This document shows positions 22,518 through 33,527 of a stretch of DNA of 64,000 nucleotides, piece after piece (the first letter of the stretch is position 1; the number at the start of each line of letters is the position of its first letter). This stretch comes from Elmis aenea (lineage: Eukaryota > Arthropoda > Insecta > Coleoptera > Elmidae). The position numbers and the translations under genes are program-made. The notes below the pieces were generated by a model that worked only from the letters and a program-made list of their open reading frames with translations, was not told where the DNA came from and did not search any database. The stretch covers positions 24,856,788 through 24,920,787 of the forward strand of contig OX393581.1 of the NCBI GenBank assembly GCA_947652605.1. The letters run 5' to 3'.

Positions 22518-22925
22518 TGTTACGCCGAATTAGCGAACTTGCCGAGTTCGTGAAATGGGCAATTTTTTGTCGAATTCGTGAAATAAGCAATACTATGCCT
22601 AGTACCTACGTAAAATACTTGTTTATTGTAATTTATATGTGTAATGTAAACTCTGTAAATGTCTATACTTACTAGTAAATGTATGCACATCCTAATAGCG
22701 GCTCAAATTATAATTCGACATTTTAATAAAAAAATACCAACCTTTAACCTAATTGAGTTGGTAAAAGTTTTTTTACACCTTGCCTATTTGGCAAATTCCG
22801 TTTTCACGTACTAGGGATAGTATATAGCTTTTACACGAACTCGGCAAACGCTCTGCCTATTTCACGAATTCGGCAAAAGATTGCCTATTTCACGAACGGA
22901 GCAAGTTCACTGATTCGGCGTAACA
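22518..22925. mobile_element. TIR element with TGTTACGCCGAAT ends
   Basis: Left end TGTTACGCCGAATTAGCGAA and an inverted copy at 22890-22925, with internal repeats of the TTCACGAA / TTCGTGAA type. About 408 bp, no coding sequence, directly abutting the preceding foldback. Target duplication not clear. Confidence 0.6.
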
Positions 22926-23988
22926 CATACTATTTGTACTTATTTAAATTCTAATATTTTAAAATTTTTTTTTGATTATCAAGGCATCAAGGGAAAATAT
23001 TTTTTTGTGTAGAAAACGTACCTATGCTTATTTTTTTGTTTTGTTTTACCACACAACATTGGTTTATAAGTTAACATGCGGTGGATTCAATTATTTTAAG
23101 CTTAAAATTATTATTGTCATTTATACAACGAATTATAAACTACTATCTACGTTTAAATATCTTTTATAGCCTTCAAATGATAAAAAACATTTTTTTTTTA
23201 AACCGTTGCAGTATATTCTCATAAAAACGTAATTTTTAAGTAATTGCATCACATGTTTGGTCATTTTCTATCATCAGTCGTGTAGGTGGACATTTTTTGC
23301 TTAAGAAAATCAAATATTTTTACATTTCAGCTTCAGGTAACGTAATTATATCAAAAACACTACAAAAAAATTGCACTTCAACCCTATTGGTTTATTTTGA
23401 TTTATGGTCAATAGTCCAGTACAGTTGGATGCCTACCTGTCACTTATAATTAACATACAGTGACTTTATCGAAAAATCGCATTCTTTTTTCTTCTTAAAA
23501 ACTAAGCTGGTTGACTGAAATAATTTGCAAGTTTACTGTTCATATGAATAGGCAAGTTCAACTCTAAGATAATTTTTGAAAGATTGCACAACAAGACCTT
23601 AATAGTGTAAAATAGATCTTATAGTTGCAATAAAATCGTAAATTAATAATTATCCACCGAAAAGCTATAAGAAATAAAGTGTGTATGCAGTTTGATTATT
23701 AAATTTAGTAATTTAATTTGAAATATGGCTATCAATTATTAGATTGATAAAACTACTTGTTTAATATTACAAAAACCTTATAATCATTTCACAAGTGTAC
23801 TAATCAGTAAGTTTGTAAATGCATACTTTTTATGATACATCCATTGTGTACAGATTTTTTCATATTTAGTCAACATCGTTAGTTTCAATAACAATCTTTA
23901 TCTTTTGGAGGATTGTTTGAAGTATACACATATATGTGAGCCTCAGTAATCAATTAATGCTATTCAGTTGTTCAACAATTTATTTAAA
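22926..23988. other. Intergenic, upstream of secreted-protein gene 2
   Basis: AT-rich and non-coding. A TATATGTG-type box near 23933 lies about 30 bp before a TTCAGTT initiator-like site (23963), and the ATG follows at 23989. This is a plausible core promoter, on sequence alone. Confidence 0.35.
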
Positions 23989-25111
23989 ATGCAGAAGCAA
24001 TTGGTAGGTGTTCTTTGTTTTGCTTTATTAACATCTTCTCTTGGGTACCCCATTAATCATGAAAAAATTAAAAAGCCTGGAATTAAGCTAAATAATCCTC
24101 ATTTATTCTCAAAACCATATTTGACAGAGCTACATGGGGCCATTGAAAGGTATGTTGATAGTTTTGTGGATTTGTTAATTTTAATAAATTGTTTTTAGTG
24201 CTAACGCAACTGAACGTACAACTGCAATAATCAATGAATATGTGGACAAGCTTCTTGCTGAACTAAGTAATGCTATTGTTGTGAATGGTCTGGATCCTAT
24301 GCAACTGCCTGATATCCATGAAGGATTTGAATGGGTAAGACAAAATTGTACAGCAGTGGTCTCGCCAACGGAAAACATATAATAAACATTCCCAATTTAT
24401 GCGTTTGAGAGGAGTAATGTTTTTATTCACCATTAAAGTTGTACTAAATTGCAGACAATCATCATTACAATTCACGGAGAACTTGATTTAACTATTGGTT
24501 GGCTACAAGATCTTTCGACAATATTAAGAAAAGGGGATGTAGTGGTTAATTACGATGGAAAAATCATTACTATTACAGCGCCCTTAGGATTCCGTGATTT
24601 AATGGTGAGTTTCGATTTTAGCAATGATAAGTCTTGAAACATATATTTCTTTTAGTTTAATTATGAGTATAGCGCTAAATTTATGGATCTTGGGCCCGAA
24701 GGAGGAGTAGATGGTAGCGTTCAGGAATTGCAGTATACGTCAGTTATCAGTATCAATTTTGAAACTTATCGTTTTAATCTGGATAGTTTTACTATTGGCA
24801 ATTCAGGGTAATTAATGAATAAATACAATAAATTGTTTAAAAGAATTTCTATATTGGTGCTTCATATATTTTTTTTTAGAACAATTGATGTTAACTTTAC
24901 TGGTAATCCTTTGTTGGATTGGTTGGCAGAAATAATTGCTAGTGTAACAACTGGAATATTCCGTAGACTTATTTTATCTATTATGGAAGATTATGTTAAA
25001 GGCGCACTTGTTGTACTCATTGATGTTATTAATAGTGGAATTGACAGTATTTTAAATCCTACAACTGCTGTTACTCCTCAGAACTATCCTCAAACATTTT
25101 CATTAGAATAA
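23989..25111 (+). CDS. Secreted group-7-allergen-like (TULIP-fold) protein, copy 2
   Basis: Five exons (23989-24149, 24199-24334, 24455-24604, 24656-24807, 24880-25111) join to 276 residues. Signal peptide KQLVGVLCFALLTSSLG, then the same blocks as copy 1: NEYVDKLLAELSNA, GLDPMQLPDIHEGFEW, GELDLTIGWLQDLS, LRKGDVV, APLGFRDLM, NYEYSAKFMDLGPEGG, DVNFTGNPLLDWLAEI and SIMEDYVKGALVVLID. Exons 1-4 are the same length as in copy 1 and only the terminal exon differs, so the pair arose by tandem duplication and then diverged. An AATAAA lies at 25153-25158. Alternative label: takeout/JHBP-like; I prefer the group-7 family for the DPM..LPD motif and layout. Confidence 0.7.
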
Positions 25112-25152
25112 ACATTACTAAATGTTTAAAATTGTATCGAAAATGTTCACGA

Positions 25153-25158
25153 AATAAA
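25153..25158 (+). terminator. Polyadenylation signal of secreted-protein gene 2
   Basis: AATAAA 42 bp after the stop codon of the gene ending at 25111. Confidence 0.5.
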
Positions 25159-25699
25159 AATTTTCAGTAAAACTTGAAAAAGTATATAGTGACTTTTAAT
25201 GTGTGCAAACATACAAGAGACATGAATGATTTACTTAATTAATATCTAGGGTACCTCTATAAACAGGGTAAGGACAGGTGCTGGACAACTTTCTATTGGG
25301 TGAGGTGTATATACTACACAGGGTGCCCATTTTTTTAAACCTGTTGTGTGGGTAACTTCGTTAATATTAAAGATACAGAAACGTTTAAATTAGCAAATTT
25401 GTGCAGAATTTAAAGAGAAATATGATTCCGGTTTTTAATTTGACCTACGTCATCAACTTTTTGAAATATTTTGAAAAAACTGAAGGTCGATTTTTTCAAA
25501 CTTGAAAAATTCCGTAAGCATATGAGCTAGAACAAAAATAAAAATTTGCTCTTATAGATATTTTTACGTAGATTTTAAATAAGTTGACATTTTCATAGCA
25601 CTCTCAATTTCCGAGTTATAACACAAACTTGCATTTTTTTAAATGGAAGTCATAGTTGGCTGTGACCTTATGAAATACTCCTAGTTATTTATGTATCAA
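25159..25699. other. Intergenic with a solitary ACAGGGTG end
   Basis: A CACAGGGTGCCCATTTTTTT motif at about 25317 resembles the foldback ends found elsewhere but has no inverted partner nearby. Nothing else recognised. Confidence 0.4.
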
Positions 25700-25796
25700 G
25701 GCCAAAACGTGTAACTTTTTCGGCCGCGTCTGGTTTGCTGGCCGAGACGTAGTCGAGGCCAGCAAACAGGCAAGGTCGAAAAAGTACGTTTTGGCC
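25700..25796. repeat. 97-bp palindrome (GGCCAAAACGT ends)
   Basis: Ends GGCCAAAACGT and ACGTTTTGGCC. The inner stem is TTTGCTGGCC / GGCCAGCAAA around a loop of about 13 bp. GC-rich in an AT-rich setting. Confidence 0.75.
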
Positions 25797-25914
25797 GAGG
25801 TGCATATTACATTTTTTGTGCGATAGAATTAAAAACAATTTAAATTTTTAGTAATTTTCAAAATTATAGGTTAGAAACTACGTGACATTCTGTCACTGAC
25901 AGATGACGGCGTGT

Positions 25915-26041
25915 GTACTGCATTACCGGCCCTCTCCTTAGCAACGGCCGTAAAAGTTACTTTTTCGGCCGTTGCTAAGGGTAACGGCCTGAAAAGTAAC
26001 TTTTACGGTCGTTGCTAAGGATAGGGCCGGTAATGCAGTAC
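25915..26041. repeat. 127-bp palindrome (GTACTGCATTACCGG ends)
   Basis: GTACTGCATTACCGGCCCT is mirrored at the right end. Inner repeats TTAGCAACGGCCGTAAAAGT occur in both orientations, so several alternative hairpins are possible. No coding sequence. Confidence 0.8.
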
Positions 26042-26249
26042 TTTATGGTTGCTAACGCGTCCGTCAAACAGCTATTTCTAGTACGATCGCACAAAAGTGA
26101 TTTTTTTCTCGTTTCAATGATATGAGATTTGTTATACTTTTCTCTTGTAGTTTTTCTTCAAATAACCAAAAATCATTTTACATGTTCACTGCCGCCTACT
26201 AATTGATGGGAGTTATCCCGTGTTGATGTTTTTTTTCCATGTGACATTA

Positions 26250-26385
26250 TGGTGCCTGTCCACGTGAGAATAACTCTCGATAGCAGCGTCGCCAAGGATA
26301 CAGCCAATCGCGAGTTACTCTCAGGGGCTGTATCATTGGCGACGCTGCTATCGAGAGTAGTTTACTCTCACGTGGACAGGCACCA
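26250..26385. mobile_element. 136-bp MITE with TTA target duplication (PIF/Harbinger-like)
   Basis: TIRs TGGTGCCTGTCCACGTGAGA are mirrored at the right end, and an inner stem CTCGATAGCAGCGTCGCC is also mirrored. TTA is present immediately outside both ends (26247-26249 and 26386-26388). A 3-bp TWA duplication is the PIF/Harbinger pattern. Confidence 0.65.
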
Positions 26386-26388
26386 TTA

Positions 26389-26795
26389 AGACTTGTCTCT
26401 TATTGGGCACGTTCAGCCGACGCAACAGTTGAGTATGTTGTCTTGTTTAGTACTCTGAACCGACAGTATTTACTTTTGGTGACTAGCAACTGTTGGCGAA
26501 TGTATCCACCATAAAATTTGTTTGGTAACTTTAGTAAACGCTATTACTTAACCTCATTTTTAACTGTCATTTTGACATTGTGACTGACTGCAGCCACTTA
26601 ATAATGAGTACCGGGCATGTACCGGGCAGCAAATAGATTTAAATGATTTTGTGCTGATAAGCAATCAATTAGTTTCAGTACTTATAAACACAAATTCCAT
26701 TATACTCACACAAGCGAATATTCCATATCAACATAGGTCCATAAACGGTTCATTTTAAAGATACAGGTTGTTGAAATTTTCGAAAAAATATCGAT
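26389..26795. other. Intergenic left of the duplication
   Basis: No gene. From about 26700 it enters a diverged relative of the 32650-33279 foldback (shared ATATCGATAATTT and ACCAGTAGATATATTT). The duplication breakpoint lies inside this relative. Confidence 0.5.
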
Positions 26796-27314
26796 AATTT
26801 TTAACCGTTTCCCAACCAGTAGATATATTTCAACCAAATTTGGTACACAGCACCACCTTACAGGTTACCACATTCGGTTAGAATGTCAAGCAATTAGTGG
26901 CGGAGTTGTAGGGGTTCAGTTTTATTAAATTTTATAAAAAAAACTAGTACGTCCGTTTAAAATCAAACTCTTGACTGTTCTTGGTATCTTCAACCGTTTG
27001 GCGCGATATTATATTTATTTCACTATTCTCGCGAAAAATTTGCTCATAAGTTCGATCTAAAAATATCGCGAAAAGCAGAAAATTGCAAATTGCAGAGTAA
27101 GTTAAAATGTGGATCATTAACCGTTAATTTAGTAGAACTTATTCCTTTATTATTAGCAGGTTGTTATTAATAACTGCAAAATCGGTAATTACTTCTTTAT
27201 TTCGAATATTAGTGATATTTTTAGATCGAATTTATGAGCTCTAAATAAGGTGGAATCCAACCGCCAAATACATGCTGTATATACAACTGTGGTACCTCTA
27301 GTGCGTTCCACAGA

Positions 27315-27836
27315 ACACAGGAGTGCGTTCAGAAATTCGAAACTGGTGTTGGTACCTTAGATCATATAAACTACATGGATAACACTACCACAATGCAACT
27401 ATGTTGTACACATATCCCAGACGTACAATTATACTGCATCTCCTTCTAACACATATGAATGTCGGCAACATTGTCTTAACTATCTTTATTCCTATGGTGT
27501 TGTGTTATCCATGTAGTTTATATGATCTAAGGTTGGTACGCGCCTTGTAGTGTATAAACCGGTGCGCATCAGAGAGTGAAATAGTTTCTGAACCGTACGG
27601 TGTGCATGGTCATTAGTGTCGATTTAACTTAACCTTAAAGTACATTCTACGGTTTGCACACCCGCACACCACTCCCAGGTGGGGTGTAAAATGTGCATAT
27701 TGTGTGCAGCACTGTGCACACTAAACGAATTTTTGAACGCAATGCATTTTGTTCACAATGTGCTCATAGCTTATTTCTGAACGAGTTTTTTGAGACACAG
27801 CACACCAGTTATGAGTTTCTGAACGCACTCCTGTGC
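27315..27836. mobile_element. TIR element with a nested 180-bp palindrome (left unit)
   Basis: Outer TIR ACAGGAGTGCGTTCAGAAA (27317 onward) is mirrored at 27816-27835. The 10-mer GTGCGTTCCA occurs as a direct repeat just outside (27301-27310 and 27835-27844). Inside, ACCTTAGATCATATAAACTA (27354) is mirrored at 27533, making a second MITE of 180 bp. The same structure is at 39698-40219 in the right unit. Confidence 0.7.
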
Positions 27837-28006
27837 GTTCCATAAGGTGCCGCCTCAAGTGGCTGATTTGCTGAACTAAACTAACCATTTAAATTCAAAC
27901 CAAATAAAAATAACGGAATTAAGTGTAAAGTTTTGTTTACTTCCCATTGCTTTTATGGTTAGTTTTGTTTGATTTTATCCGAAGATAATTTTTTTATACT
28001 TCAAGG

Positions 28007-28964
28007 ATGAGTAATCGTGGTAGTTGGCGTAAGTGAATTCCTTAAAATCGTTTGGTATTTGATTATAACCTATTAGTTTATTACAGCATTTTTATCCAAG
28101 GATCAGGTTAGATACGCTATTTGGGATAATATCTTCAAAGAATATCAGCAAAAAGGGCTTAAAGATAGTAGTACTGGTGCCCTTATTAGTGATCTTGAAG
28201 AGTTACCTGGCAACACAAACAAAAAGAAGAGGCCCAAAGTTCTTGCTAATATTAAATTGGATCAGTTAAATCGTAGCCGAAAGAAGTCTCAACAAATGAA
28301 AAAAAGTTCAAAAAGTAATAAGAACAACGACAGTAGTTTATTAAAAAATAAACAAACAAATACGAATAAGGCAAAACAAGGCAACGAAAACATGTCATCC
28401 GTTACAAGTAAAAGTAAAGGAAAACCAGCCAACAAAAGTGTCGAGCCACCTTTACAAACTAATGTTAAAAGTAAAGCATTAAAGCAGGTACTTAATGAAT
28501 CTATCCGTAAAACAACCGCATACACAAGAACGTCAGATGTAGCAGATTCGCAAGTATCATCAACTTTAAGTAAACAAAAATTATTTGGATCACAAGATCT
28601 TGTCAAATATTATGGGATGAATCTTGAATTATTGAAACAAGCAGCCAACAAGATTGAAGTAGAATTAAAAAGTGAATTTGCTTATAAACTGTGTAAACGA
28701 TTGGAAATGGCAGAAAAAGGAGTTGTTAACAACGATAAATATTCGTTTTGGAATACGGCTGTTGAAGATGAATTTACTAGATTGCAGGAGTTTGTAGAAT
28801 TGCAAGAACTTGTTGAATATATTAAGTTTTATACGGCTCTTAACAGTTTGACGAAAAAAGAAATATGGTAAGATTTTCCGTTGCTAGATTTATTTTGTAT
28901 TCATTATTTTCTTTGTTGTAGTGTTTCTGAAATCATAGACCCCTTGAAGCTGGATATTCAGTAG
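28007..28964 (+). CDS. Unrecognised basic/helical protein, 281 aa (left copy)
   Basis: Three exons: 28007-28028, 28087-28867 and 28922-28964, joined in frame to 281 residues from MSNRGSW to LKLDIQ. Residues 8-40 (FLSKDQVRYAIWDNIFKEYQ) look helical. About 70-150 is Lys/Ser/Asn-rich and likely disordered (RSRKKSQQMKKSSKSNKNN). The last 110 residues are strongly helical (YYGMNLELLKQAANKIEVEL, LQEFVELQELVEYIKFYTAL) and could form a coiled coil. No signal peptide or membrane segment. I do not recognise the family. The architecture recalls nuclear or spindle-associated adaptor proteins, but that is a guess. AATAAA lies at 29097-29102. An apparently identical copy is at 40390-41347. Confidence 0.72.
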
Positions 28965-29096
28965 ATATAATTTGCATAAAATAGTAGATCCATGAATTGA
29001 TGTGAGTTAATATTTTTAAATGTTGTGTTGATTGTATGAAGTTTTTTTTATCAGTAAAATTGTTTTTGTAATCATAGTTTAAGTTGCATGAGTGCC

Positions 29097-29102
29097 AATA
29101 AA
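29097..29102 (+). terminator. Polyadenylation signal of the 281-aa protein gene
   Basis: AATAAA 133 bp after the stop. The equivalent in the right unit is at 41480-41485. Confidence 0.5.
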
Positions 29103-30654
29103 AACTTCAAGAGGTTTAAAAATTGCAAAGACAGTTTATTTTCAATTTTTTGTCCATAGCAAGGCTTTGAACTTAGTCATTGAGATGTTTAGTAAACAGC
29201 TTTGCAAATTACAACAGATAATTGACTTTGTAAACATAGAGATGCCTTTTGATAAGATGTCTTTATAAACACTTTATCTACTGTAAGTTAGCATTGGAAC
29301 GTAAAGATTTAGTGTAATAAGATACAATGTTTTATGTTGTATTTTGTATTAATAGTAATTTAATCTATGAATTTCATTTATATTTTAAATATTTATTACA
29401 TATATATTACTGAACTTCATTTTTATAGTACTTAACTTTGATACAGCAAATGTAACATATAATTGTAAGAAAGTTCTATGTTTGATGCCGTACTTGAAAA
29501 TTCAAAATTTATCTGTACTTTATTAACGAATAAAATTTTATTTACTGTATATGCCTACCATAATTATAATATAAGGTACAACATTTCAAGCGCTTTTTTC
29601 TAATTCTCCCTGTAAATGAAAAATGTTTTATTTAATATGTTCGCTGCCAACTACGATTATACTCGTTAATTGATATCTTACCTTCTAGGCCAAGTACGAA
29701 TTAGTTTGTAATATACGCATGTTAAACTGGATACTTGGCCTCTAAATAAGGCATAGTTGGTGTTCGGCTGCTTGTCAGAAAAAATAATTTTTATTTAAAA
29801 AATGTAAAATTGTATATTTATTGATGCAAAATAAAATAAAAACTAAATGTCTGTACAAAATTGTGATATATAAAGCATTCAAGAAAATTTTAGTAGTATA
29901 TTTGTAACAAATTACAAAAAACTTGAACAAAATATAAGACAAAAGTAAGTTAATGGATATAAACTAAAAACATATATAGGAAATTAAATTGATTTGCTGA
30001 TTGATAACATTTCATAAAAGATATATTTTGAAACACTTTTCCACGCACATAATCGGTTTTGCACATAAAATTGTGTAAAATTAAAAGAGCTATACATGGG
30101 CAAATAACAAAAGATTGTCCCTTACCCCAGCTACGAGATATCTCGTTCTTCGTTTTTACGGTTAAATGGGCTGCCTGTGTGAGCGGTTCATATGCTAGGG
30201 CCGTGGCAGTAAACGTGTTAATTTTTGGTATAATTTCTGGAATTTCCGAAAAAGTTTACTATACCTGGTAATTTTATAGCATGGGCAAAAAGTTTTGGTG
30301 GCACAAATGCAGTAGTAAATAAAATATTCTGAAGGCTTAAATCTGTTACACGTTTCAAATGGCTGATCATTTATATATTGGGGCTCGGATGCAACAACTT
30401 TTTTGGGGCCCCATTATAATAAGAAAATTTTCATGTTGATTTAATTAAATTTGAATTATGTAAATATACACCTAAGTAATATAAAATTGTAATAAATTAA
30501 GATAAATAATTGGCTGAGTTATTCCGGTATTCAATATTTCGGACTGGAATGAATTTGTAATTGAAAATTTGTTTTTATTACAACACAACACTACGACAAC
30601 AGTTGAATATTTTTTTATTTTGTTTGTTTGCACTGATCTTATAAGTGATAAGGG
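29103..30654. other. Non-coding AT-rich stretch
   Basis: Contains one hairpin repeat at about 29645-29765 (GCCAACTA..TAGTTGGT outer, GGCCAAGTA..TACTTGGCC inner). Nothing else recognised. Same in the right unit (about 42028-42148). Confidence 0.45.
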
Positions 30655-31096
30655 CAGGGTCCCGAACCGAATCGTAACTAGAACAAAAACCGGAACGAAC
30701 CAGTGCTTTTTTCATGAACCGTGAACCGAAACTGAACCTTTTTGTTAAAAAATTACAAAACCGCTAAAGCAAACCGAACCGACTGGTTTAACCGGTTCAA
30801 ACCCCTTCAACCGCTTCATACAACGGTTTGGTCCAATTTTTTTTAATGCTTAAATTTTTTATTTTCGTAGTTTTGATTACATTTGACCAGAAATGGACAA
30901 ATTTAACACAGTTTAATTTATAAATATGCATTATCATCATATTTTGCATTGAACCGGAACTGAAACGTTGCTGCCGAAACGGTTACCGAATCATTATTAA
31001 ATAAAAACCGGTGGTCTGGAACGTAAACTGAAAAGTTAAAATTTATCGAACCAGTAACCGGAACTGAACTGTTAATCTTTGAGGTTCGGGTCCCTG
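30655..31096. mobile_element. hAT-type MITE rich in GAACCG repeats, perfect 8-bp TSD (left unit)
   Basis: 442 bp, ends CAGGGTCCCGAACCG and its inverse GGTTCGGGTCCCTG. GATAAGGG flanks both sides (30647-30654 and 31097-31104). The interior is a degenerate GAACCG/CCGGTT minisatellite. Non-coding. Confidence 0.88.
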
Positions 31097-31104
31097 GATA
31101 AGGG

Positions 31105-31649
31105 CCTTTTTGGCAAATATTTTTCATAATCGTTTGGTGTATTTTCTATATCTGTTTTAATCTCTATAATTTCACGTTACATTTCAAAAGCGACATCATG
31201 ACGTACAACTTAAACGTTCCAAATTACTTGGAATGTCTTTTGTTTCAATTCCGCGTTTTATCCACTGTTTTAAACTGCCCTTTTTTTGCCTAAGTTTTTT
31301 TTAAATTTTGAAAGTTTGTATTTCTACAGCCGATAAATATTTTCTTTCGGATGGCATAAAATGTACAAAATAATTTAATTCATGCATTTTGGGGCCCCCT
31401 AAGACGGGGGTCTGGGTGCTTTGCACGTTGCATCCATGCACCTCTCCTACTTTCAAATAAACTTACGCTTTGTAGAAATAACTGCAAAAGGAAGAGTTAT
31501 GAATTTATGACATTAGTAAAATTATTATCAAGATTTTATAGTAAACTGAATTTTTTGAGCAATGAACCAAATTTGCTCGAAAACTATTTTAAGATTAAAT
31601 TATAGATTTACTTAACCGAAAGTAGGTAGAAAAAAGTTGTGGATATATC
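31105..31649. other. Spacer between two hAT MITEs
   Basis: Contains a GGGGCCCCC-bearing stretch (31390-31440). Together with a similar motif near 30380-30415 it may be the ends of an older element enclosing the MITE. Not resolved. Confidence 0.35.
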
Positions 31650-32064
31650 CAGGGCTTTGGAGCAGTCCAATTTTTTAATTGCTCTGTTCTGGCATCAAAA
31701 TGCCTGCTGCATGCTCTAAATATTGTTAACATTTAAAAAAAAAGTTTTTTGATAAACAAAATTGCTTTTTACAACAAAGTTTTAATTTTATCGGATATGT
31801 AGTTGGTCAAAAATAACAATATTTGATCCTGACAGTGAGTTAAGTTTAACAAATGGTTGAAAAAACAAATTATTGATCTTCAAACGTTGAAAAAAAGAAA
31901 AAAAAGTAGTTTTTATTAAAATTGTACATAATAAACTGGGACAGTGGAGCAATCAAAATTATTTGCTCCGGACTCCGCTCCTGCTCCGGGCAAAAACCCA
32001 TTGCTCCACTGCTCCGTGCTCCACTGCTCTGTGCTCCAGCTCCGTGCTCCGCTCCAAACCCCTG
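31650..32064. mobile_element. hAT-type MITE rich in GCTCC repeats (left unit)
   Basis: 415 bp, ends CAGGGCTTTGGAGCAG and (inverted right end) CAGGGGTTTGGAGCGGAGC. Flanks GATATATC and GATGTATC match at 7 of 8 positions. The right half is a run of (T)GCTCC units. Right-unit copy: 44033-44447. Confidence 0.75.
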
Positions 32065-32165
32065 GATGTATCTTTATATTTTTGAAATAAACGCGAATTT
32101 CGTAATGTTAATTTTGGATTTTGCATATATTGAAAGATCGTTCAAATTTGTGGGACAGGTATATT

Positions 32166-32406
32166 TCATTTTATCTTGAATTTTGTTGATAAGGCTATAA
32201 TTAAACTTTTTCAAATTAAATGTATCAGCTGTTATGATTGAGTTAACTTATGCTTTCTGCTTTGCTTAAGCTTATCAAAAGTTCGCTACATAGTTGACAA
32301 GTTAGATTTATTATTAGATCTTCTGTAAGTTGGGGGTTAATTTTATAAATTTTAACGCATTCACAAGGTAATTGTTATTCTTGTTTAACACATTACTTGG
32401 AAATGT
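32166..32406. other. 241 bp present only in the left unit
   Basis: In the right unit this segment is missing, and the satellite-bearing TIR element (44549-50091) sits in its place. No gene visible in it. Confidence 0.75.
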
Positions 32407-32649
32407 TGCGCCTTATATTTCATGAACTCCTGAAAACAACATTCAACATTTAGTAGATATTGCATAATAAACGATTTTTAAATTTTTTAAAAGTATTTTC
32501 GTATTACTTGTTTGACAGCAAAATTTTTTAAAATTGGAATTCGATTATCATTGATTACAAGATATAAAAATAAATCGCTATAATTTTATGTATGTGTAAT
32601 TTTTGTTTAATTGCGTCAATTTGCAAACTTTCATAGAAGTTAGTCTTTT

Positions 32650-33279
32650 TATACAGGGTGGTCCACTTTTTTGTAGCAGGACTTTAACAATCGATACAAA
32701 AACTTATTTTAAAGCAAATATTCCATATCAATATGGGTCCACTAACGCTTAATTTTAAAGATAGTGTTGAAATTTTCGAAAAAATATCGATAATTTCTAA
32801 CCGTTTCCAAACCAGTAGATATATTTAACCCAAATTTGGTACACAGCACCACCTTACGGGTTACCACATTCGGTGAGAAGTCAAGCCCCACAAGCAACCA
32901 GTGGCGGAGTTGTGGGGGTTCAGTTTCAATACATTTTATAATAAACTAGTATGGCTCTGTTCAAAATCAAACTCGAACTTGTTTGTAAGTAGAGTATTTA
33001 ATTCTAAACAAAAAGTGTCTCTTGACTTTTTTTCGTATCTGCCTTCGTTTGGCGCGAAATTTGATTTATTTTACTATTCTCGCGAAAAATCTACTCATGT
33101 TTGACCTAAAAATATAGCTAATATTCGAAATAAAGAAGTAATTACCGATATCTGCAGTTTTTAATAACAGAACTTGCTAATAATCAGGGAAGAAGTTCCG
33201 CTAAATTAAAATTGATGAGCATTTACTCTGCAATTTTAAAGTTAAAGTCCTGCTATAAAAAAGTGGACCACCCTGTATA
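32650..33279. repeat. 630-bp foldback with TATACAGGGTGGTCCAC ends (left unit)
   Basis: Ends TATACAGGGTGGTCCACTTT and its inverse at 33279, consistent with TA target choice. The interior shares ACCAGTAGATATATTT and GGTACACAGCACCACCTTA with diverged relatives near 26810 and 39190. Identical copy at 51927-52556. Confidence 0.88.
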
Positions 33280-33527
33280 GCTATAATATCATGTTAACCA
33301 GCGTCAGTAGGTATGTGGTATGTACTCTTCTACCCGAAACAATAGCAGATTTTCATTTACAAAGAAAATAAAGTTATCAAATAATTTTTAAAATAAAGAA
33401 ATTAAAAAAGCAAAATTTGTTGCATATCTTTATTAGCACACATACATACTTATACATATACATAAAAATGTTATGTTAATTAGCAGACATTGTTCTGTCT
33501 ACTGCAAAAACGTTCTAAGATTATTAT

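Noticed and set aside
22490..22675. Possible small peptide genes among the short frames near 22490 and 22972
   Set aside because: They run across transposon ends or AT-rich spacer, with no signal peptide, splice support or recognisable composition.
25317..25340. ACAGGGTGCCC as the end of another foldback
   Set aside because: No inverted partner found up to the duplicated region, so I treat it as a solo end only.
30380..31440. A GGGGCCCC-ended element around the hAT MITE
   Set aside because: The ends (GGGGCTCGGATGCAAC and GTTGCATCCATGCACC) are partly inverted, but borders and target duplication cannot be fixed by eye.
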